Source of the DNA: Persicaria tinctoria | Lineage: Eukaryota > Streptophyta > Magnoliopsida > Caryophyllales > Polygonaceae | Reading direction: 5' to 3' | NCBI GenBank assembly: GCA_037127255.1 | Contig: JBANSL010000018.1 | Coordinates: forward strand, 19,627,175 to 19,691,174 | Length of the DNA stretch: 64,000 nt | Shown: positions 57,530 through 64,000 of the stretch, piece after piece | Position numbering within the stretch: the first letter of the stretch is position 1 | Layout of the letters: every line of letters begins with the position of its first letter | Position numbers and translations under genes: made by a program | Notes under the pieces: generated by a model | Told to the model about the DNA's origin: nothing | Databases searched by the model: none | The model's input: only the letters and a program-made list of their open reading frames with translations

Positions 57530-59358
57530 TAAACTATCGTAGACAACCTAGGTTTGAATTGATTATGCGGATCGCGCCTGCGATTGTTTGATCGATTTGC
57601 TCGCTAGGGTCTAAGTGCTTAATGAGTCCAATTTGATTGATTAATCTACAACAAGCGCAAGCTGAGTGGTAATTGAATGAAATGGACATAGTTATTGCGA
57701 GATGCGTAGGCTGAGCGATAGTGGATTTAGATAGTTTACCTTCAAATATCTCTTTTCAATTTGTTCAAGCATGAAAATTATATAGTCTATCGAGGATGCA
57801 TTGTTGTGGTGAACCTTGACTCTGGAATGTTTCACATCATATATTCACAAAACTTACAATTTGTCATTTCCCTTCTTCTTATTCTCTTATTCATTCAAAA
57901 ATCACTTTTTCTATTCGGCTTAGTAAACTGGTTGAGGTTCTGCAATTAGTATTCACACAGTCCCTGAGAGTCGACACTCGATTACTACAATTGACACCGT
58001 ACGCTTGCGGGGTGTTGGTTTTAGACCGATCACCCATGTCACATGAGCTCTTCTTTTTCAGGCTCCAAGTGACGACAACGGACCTGAGAGGGCTAGGTGG
58101 TATGGGCTGACGCCTTTTAAGACTCCGGGTCTTACAATCCTTCTCGTTGTATTCAAGGCAGTGGTTTGCTTGTTTGTTTATTATTTGTCTCCCTTTCACC
58201 GTTCTAAGTTCGGCCTCTCGATTTCTCAGACATTGAACCTACTACATGCTCTCAGATCCAAGGGATTTTTGTGATTTGTAAGATTGCATCCCGATCTATC
58301 AATACAAAAGTAAGTTTAAGCATTTCATTTGATTTTCTCATTGATTTCGTGGGTGTTAATGAGGTTTTCTTTGAAAGTCAAAATTTGAAAAAAAAAGAAA
58401 GAAATTAAGCGATTTTCTTGGGGTTTTTTTTCCTGATTTCTTTGTAATATGATGTTGTTTTTTCTTCTATAGGTGTTGTATTTGCAATGAATTCATTAAA
58501 TATTTGTTAGAAATCTTAGACTTGATGAATTTTTTCGGCAATTGAGAAACCGATGGTGTTCGACGATCTGGGTAGAGGTTATTCTCTCAAATTGTTTTTC
58601 AACACAATTCAACAAAATTATTGTTGTTGTTTTTTACAATTTCAGGATTTCGATACAAACTTCAATCTCTGTTCTCTCGGAACAATACATAATTATTTTG
58701 TCAAAAATGAAAAGAACTCAATTGTAATTTTGTGTAAAACATCTTTCTAATAGACAAACTCCATATTGCTAATATACCCCTTCTAAAATTGAGGGAAATG
58801 CACAAAATAACCCCAAAACCCGGATTTATTGCGGGGTTAACCCAACCCGGTGTTTAATTGGGTGAAACTGGATATTGGGGGAACTCTTGCAACCGGTAGT
58901 AGGTAAGGGAGGGGTGGGGGGTACAACCTTGCAATGTGCGACACCTGGCAGCGTCAGACTGAGGGAGGGAATGTGGGAGACAGAAAAAGGAGAGAGAGAG
59001 AGGGGGAGAGAGAGGAAACAAGTCCTATCTGCAGAGGAGAGAGGCAGAGAGAGAGAGAAAAAAAAGCAATTGAGAGAGGACAAGAGAGAGAGATGTGTGA
59101 AAAAAGAATAGTAAAGTTGTAGAGGAGAGATAGAGAGAGATCAGTGAGGATATGACAAAGAGAGAGATGGAAGAATCCTCTCCCCTCTGCGACTTTACTG
59201 TTGCTCTTTCATTTCGAAGAAGCAATTGGGTGGGAGTTTATTTGTAGGTTGACGTCTAAGTAGTTAGTTTTCACTGGACACCCAAAGCAAAATGACATGA
59301 GACATATTGGAATCGACTGGACAAGAGTTATTGGAGAAACAGATTCAATATCGACTTT
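54329..59358. repeat. Tandem duplication, unit 1 (5030 bp)
   Basis: The unit starts inside the gypsy LTR and runs through the right part of the solo LTR, the TRIM 3' LTR and about 1.2 kb of flank. The next unit begins at 59359 with GTTGGAATCCCCGG. Confidence 0.97.
58142..59358. other. Flanking DNA right of the TRIM element
   Basis: T-rich then GA-rich (58980-59170). Short frames only, no recognised product. Repeated at 63172-64000. Confidence 0.6.
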
Positions 59359-62300
59359 GTTGGAATCCCCGGGGAAGTCCCCTGTACCTGTCATAAGTCT
59401 AAGCGTGGAAAACCAACAGTCATGCAAATAGTAGAATCAAGGTGTAATACAAGAAGGTGACACGGCAGAGCCGAGTCAAAACCAAATCAATAAACGTATT
59501 TATCGAAATTTAATATACAATGTTAGTGGAGTTAAACCATTACTTTGAGATCGCCCAAGAGAGTTCCCACGTCACGGAAACAAGGAATAATCATGCTGCA
59601 AAACAAACCTAAAAAAAATGTATGCGGGGCGGTGTCAGATCGAAGCCCTACGCAATATAATCCCAAACAAGCAGACATATACACACGCTAGTCCTAGTAA
59701 AGATGCTTCTAGATGCAAGGCGGAATATTAACACACTAGCATGGTCCTAAGATCAAGTGCATAAATATAATAAGGCCTTAGCACCGAATACCAAGTGGTA
59801 TATCCCTCTCCTACCTCCACCCCCTTCCGATAGGGCGGAGACTGGGCAGCTCGTGAATGCATTCATTCATAATCGAGCGGCACGCATGCCCAACCCGCTC
59901 CACAATAAAGCCCGCAGGCATCTCATAATATAAGGAAGTTCATGACTCGATTGACTCAAGACGGGACCCGGTGAGACTAGGTCGTCCTATAACCCTAGCA
60001 ATGACTCTAGCTACTTCATAGATAACGGTCGTTCTGTTTACAAAAGCAATGAGTAAACGAATGCTCAATCATGAGTGCAATCCTAGCAGGATACTACATG
60101 GCATGCTTTATTATGAATGCAAGCACCTAGTATGCACATGGCTATTAGCAGGGAGATCTCTTTTCGAATTTGAGTGAGCTCATATAGAAACTCACCTGGC
60201 TATGCAGAACAACATAATAGAAGATCCGGCATACATCATTCATAATCACAAAGTATCACCTAGGTACACATCAAAACATATATGTATAAGTCTACGTCTA
60301 ATCATCCAAGCACTCAATCATATCATCCAACGGGAATAGCAACCATATCGCAATCATCATTCCGTCAAGTTCAACGATTCATCATATTGTCACATTCCAC
60401 GAGACCATATCATTCTCCATAATTCCCTTAGCCACATTCACATTCTCATAATAACATATTCGTATATATCTCATCAGTTCATTATAGTTCATAAAGTATA
60501 AGCCAAGTGATACATAATTCTAACGTCTCAGGCCCTTAATCATTCATACATGTCATTAGTCCACACAAAGCATGCTATTAGTCACTCAATCATATCATCA
60601 TGCTAGTTAGTCATCGATCACATAATTCTCATATTAGTCTGGAAAACCGCCTCGAAACCCGAGTCAACTAATTAGAAATTCCAACCTTGGAAAATGTTCG
60701 TCAAAATTCATTTTCCGATTTAAATCCAACAATACCCTTTTAAATCTCCAAGTCTCATAATATTATATTTGTTTCAAAATACCATGATTTTATATCTTTA
60801 ACCTTAAAATAATGTTTTATATTTTAAATCTCACATAATATTATATAATATTTAAATACCATTTATTAAGCACTTTCATAAAAATATTTTCAAATTCCCT
60901 AATCTCCCATCCATTTTTACTTAATAAAATCAGCCCCTTATTTTATAGAAATTACAAACCGACCCTCTTTATTTTATCAAACACCAAACGAGCTCACCTT
61001 TTCTTAAATCCCAACCGGATCAATTTTACTCTGACCAACCCGGACCCAATTGGTTTACATTTTCTGAGTTTTAAGGAAATCTGAAATTAAAGGCCCAATA
61101 CCCTAAAAAGGATAGATTCGGCCCAAAGAAACCCAAGCCCATTCTTCATTCACATTGCATCCGAAGTTAGAAAGAAAAATGGGGCCCAGTTGGCTGACGT
61201 GGAGCTGATGTGGAGGCGGGGCCCACGCGCTGAGGTGGCTGGCCGGGTCTTCTTCATCCTCTGCTTCTCCTGGCTTCCTCCTCCGTCCTCCTTGGTGTCG
61301 TCCTTCTCGGCCAGACTCGACCTCAGCTGCCACTTCCTCGCTCTCGCAGCTCCCTTCTCGCAACTGCTCGCACCTCGCTCACTAGCTCACTCGCACTCTC
61401 GTCCTCGCTCGCCGTCGAACCCTCCCAATCCTCTCGATCTCGCCGGATTTCTCGCCGACCCACTCTCACTCTCTATTCTCGACTGTTTGTTCGAAAAAAA
61501 ATAAGGAATAGAAACACCCAAGAAGCGAACAAGGAGGAGGAAGAGGTAGGTGCTCACCGAGGGCGTCGACTCGCCGGAAAAGCTCCGTCCTGGGCTCGGT
61601 ATGGCTCGTCGTCGGCTGGAAAACGTAGCCCTCGGCCTAGTAAGGAAAAAGAGCGAATAAAGGTGTGGCCTTGCGGGGTTTCGAAGAAAAAGGGGGAAAA
61701 CGAAGTCCTTACCAGGCTTGCACGTGAAATCAGGGGAAGAGGAGGAAGGCGACGGCGCTGCGCGGCGGTGGCTCGGTTGCCGGAGGCGAACTGGTGGCGA
61801 CTGTGGGCAGTGGTGGCTGGCGGATTCACGAGCGACGAGAGAGATGGTGCTGGTAGGGTGGTAAACGGAGACGTCGTGTGGTGGTGAGGTGGTGGCCGGT
61901 GGCAAAGGAGCCAAAGAGGAGAGCTTGGTGGTTGAACAGAAAAGAGGGGAGGATGGCGTTTCTTTGGGGAATGAACAAGAAGAGAGTGATGGAGAGGAGG
62001 GGATTTGTGTGTGTGGAGGAGGATCGCCAGGGGTTTTGAAATAGAAGAGAGGGAGAGGGGTGTGTGAAAAAGGGGAATAGGTCCTCCTGAAATTGACACA
62101 GCAAAGTGGGTGTTGGGCTGGTTTGGGAAAGAGACAAGATTGAGCTGGGAGAGGGTGCTCAGTATTGCATCGGAGCTGGTAAAAAAAACAGAGGGGGAGA
62201 AGACCAAGATTCAATTTCAGATAAAGATGAGGAGAAGGAGACAAGGAAGTTGTCCGGATATTTTAAAATGCCCAAAATAAATAAATAAATAAATAATAGG

Positions 62301-64000
62301 ATGAGCTCATTCGGTCTTATTCCGACTCGATCAATTAACGCTTTAAAAATTGAGAGAATATTTATATCCGGAGTTGATCCCAAATCCCGAGGATAGATGT
62401 TGCCATGTCAAATTAGTTTTCAAAATTTTATTTTAGATCGAAATCCGCTTTACGAGATTAAAGTTCGGGCTATAGAGTTTTTCCGTTAAATTTCGAATTA
62501 AAATTCATTTTGATTTTCTTTTTCCGCGAAATTAGGATTTAAAAATCCGAGCCTTTACATAAACTATCGTAGACAACCTAGGTTTGAATTGATTATGCGG
62601 ATCGCGCCTGCGATTGTTTGATCGATTTGCTCGCTAGGGTCTAAGTGCTTAATGAGTCCAATTTGATTGATTAATCTACAACAAGTGCAAGCTGAGTGGT
62701 AATTGAATGAAATGGACATAGTTATTGCGAGATGCGTAGGCTGAGCGATAGTGGATTTAGATAGTTTACCTTCAAATATCTCTTTTCAATTTGTTCAAGC
62801 ATGAAAATTATATAGTCTATCGAGGATGCATTGTTGTGGTGAACCTTGACTCTGGAATGTTTCACATCATATATTCACAAAACTTACAATTTGTCATTTC
62901 CCTTCTTCTTATTCTCTTATTCATTCAAAAATCACTTTTTCTATTCGGCTTAGTAAACTGGTTGAGGTTCTGCAATTAGTATTCACACAGTCCCTGAGAG
63001 TCGACACTCGATTACTACAATTGACACCGTACGCTTGCGGGGTGTTGGTTTTAGACCGATCACCCATGTCACATGAGCTCTTCTTTTTCAGGCTCCAAGT
63101 GACGACAACGGACCTGAGAGGGCTAGGTGGTATGGGCTGACGCCTTTTAAGACTCCGGGTCTTACAATCCTTCTCGTTGTATTCAAGGCAGTGGTTTGCT
63201 TGTTTGTTTATTATTTGTCTCCCTTTCACCGTTCTAAGTTCGGCCTCTCGATTTCTCAGACATTGAACCTACTACATGCTCTCAGATCCAAGGGATTTTT
63301 GTGATTTGTAAGATTGCATCCCGATCTATCAATACAAAAGTAAGTTTAAGCATTTCATTTGATTTTCTCATTGATTTCGTGGGTGTTAATGAGGTTTTCT
63401 TTGAAAGTCAAAATTTGAAAAAAAAAGAAAGAAATTAAGCGATTTTCTTGGGGTTTTTTTTCCTGATTTCTTTGTAATATGATGTTGTTTTTTCTTCTAT
63501 AGGTGTTGTATTTGCAATGAATTCATTAAATATTTGTTAGAAATCTTAGACTTGATGAATTTTTTCGGCAATTGAGAAACCGATGGTGTTCGACGATCTG
63601 GGTAGAGGTTATTCTCTCAAATTGTTTTTCAACACAATTCAACAAAATTATTGTTGTTGTTTTTTACAATTTCAGGATTTCGATACAAACTTCAATCTCT
63701 GTTCTCTCGGAACAATACATAATTATTTTGTCAAAAATGAAAAGAACTCAATTGTAATTTTGTGTAAAACATCTTTCTAATAGACAAACTCCATATTGCT
63801 AATATACCCCTTCTAAAATTGAGGGAAATGCACAAAATAACCCCAAAACCCGGATTTATTGCGGGGTTAACCCAACCCGGTGTTTAATTGGGTGAAACTG
63901 GATATTGGGGGAACTCTTGCAACCGGTAGTAGGTAAGGGAGGGGTGGGGGGTACAACCTTGCAATGTGCGACACCTGGCAGCGTCAGACTGAGGGAGGGA
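59359..64000. repeat. Tandem duplication, unit 2 (partial, 4642 bp in window)
   Basis: Same sequence as 54329-58970. Differences noticed: 56179 C/61209 T, 56791 T/61821 C, 56873 A/61903 C, 57656 C/62686 T. It contains the gypsy LTR lacking its first 148 bp (to 62559), the solo LTR right part (to 63062) and the TRIM 3' LTR part (63063-63166). The unit continues beyond the window. Confidence 0.97.

Larger units (their letters stand above)
52331..58032 (+). repeat. Solo LTR (gypsy, Athila/Tat-like) carrying a further LTR
   Basis: Begins TGATATCATC and ends GACCGATCA, with target duplication CCCAT at 52326-52330 and 58033-58037. It has a TATA box (TATAAATA, 53119-53126) and repeated TATCGACTCGATA-type palindromes (52810-53010). 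The 3' end CGACACTCGATTACTACAA resembles the LTR end before the GGCGCC-type PBS at 8290. Excluding nested DNA the LTR is about 1.8 kb. No internal domain, hence solo. Confidence 0.8.
51969..58136 (+). mobile_element. TRIM-like element opened by nested LTR insertions
   Basis: 5' LTR 51969-52146 (178 bp, TGTAACACCCCG...GGGTCTTACA), PBS TGGTATCAGAGCC (52149-52161), a short non-coding interior, a G-run/polypurine tract (52286-52310), then a 3' LTR lacking its first ~55 bp (52311-52330 and 58033-58136) that is split by a solo LTR. Target duplication ATCCT at 51964-51968 and 58137-58141. Without the nested DNA the element would be under 500 bp, as TRIMs are. Confidence 0.85.

Overview
This window is nuclear DNA from a flowering plant, most likely a eudicot. 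It has AT-rich intergenic DNA, short GT-AG introns, plant-type cytochrome P450 genes, and a dense load of plant transposons: Ty1/copia, Ty3/gypsy, TRIM, LINE, hAT, Mutator-like, Tourist, Stowaway and Helitron-like. I see no rRNA, tRNA or CRISPR. The species cannot be named from sequence alone.

The real genes are a small cluster of cytochrome P450s of the CYP704 (704C1-like, CYP86-clan fatty-acid hydroxylase) type. Copy 1 (1-2940, +) is cut by the window edge. Copy 2 (22085-25940, +) is complete, with six exons and 504 codons. Copy 3 (34593-36068, +) is a pseudogene lacking exon 1 and carrying a 49-bp exon deletion. Copy 4 (37185-39855, -) is complete, with 502 codons, and lies tail-to-tail with copy 3. 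All four share one exon plan (300, 216, 288, 321, 204 and 180/186 bp, all phase 0). Downstream of copies 1 and 2 lies a relic of the last exon of a vanished copy-4-like partner, followed by a broken PRA1-family fragment. The tail-to-tail pair is therefore probably older than the tandem duplication. Copy 2 looks like copy 3 in its 5' half and like copy 1 in its 3' half.

Between the P450 units: 5.2-9.7 kb holds a TIR element, 21-bp TTATTCG minisatellites and a truncated non-autonomous gypsy-like element encoding a zinc-knuckle protein. 10.4-11.4 kb holds a hAT element with an 8-bp target duplication. 14.0-18.8 kb holds a complete but dead Ty1/copia element, whose empty site survives in the paralogous block at 30.8-32.4 kb. 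19.8-20.9 kb and 27.4-30.0 kb hold Mutator-like elements, the second with an OTU-like coding remnant and palindromic subterminal repeats.

From 40 kb onward I recognise no host gene with confidence. There is a 1.2-kb foldback Mutator-like element only about 190 bp upstream of the copy 4 start codon. It is followed by a Helitron-like element (41.5-43.4 kb), another Mutator-like element with a GC-rich interior (44.2-45.6 kb), a probable minus-strand LTR (about 46.9-48.4 kb) and LINE remnants (48.7-51.9 kb). A TRIM element (51969-58136) carries a solo LTR in its 3' LTR, and that solo LTR carries a 3.35-kb gypsy LTR. Part of this nest plus flanking DNA (54329-59358) is tandemly duplicated with an exact 5030-bp offset. 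The second copy runs off the window end and differs at only four sites that I could see.

I did not find a wholly new molecular system. The most informative content is the layered record of duplication, gene conversion, nested insertion and possible excision, which can be ordered in time from target-site duplications and paralogous empty sites.
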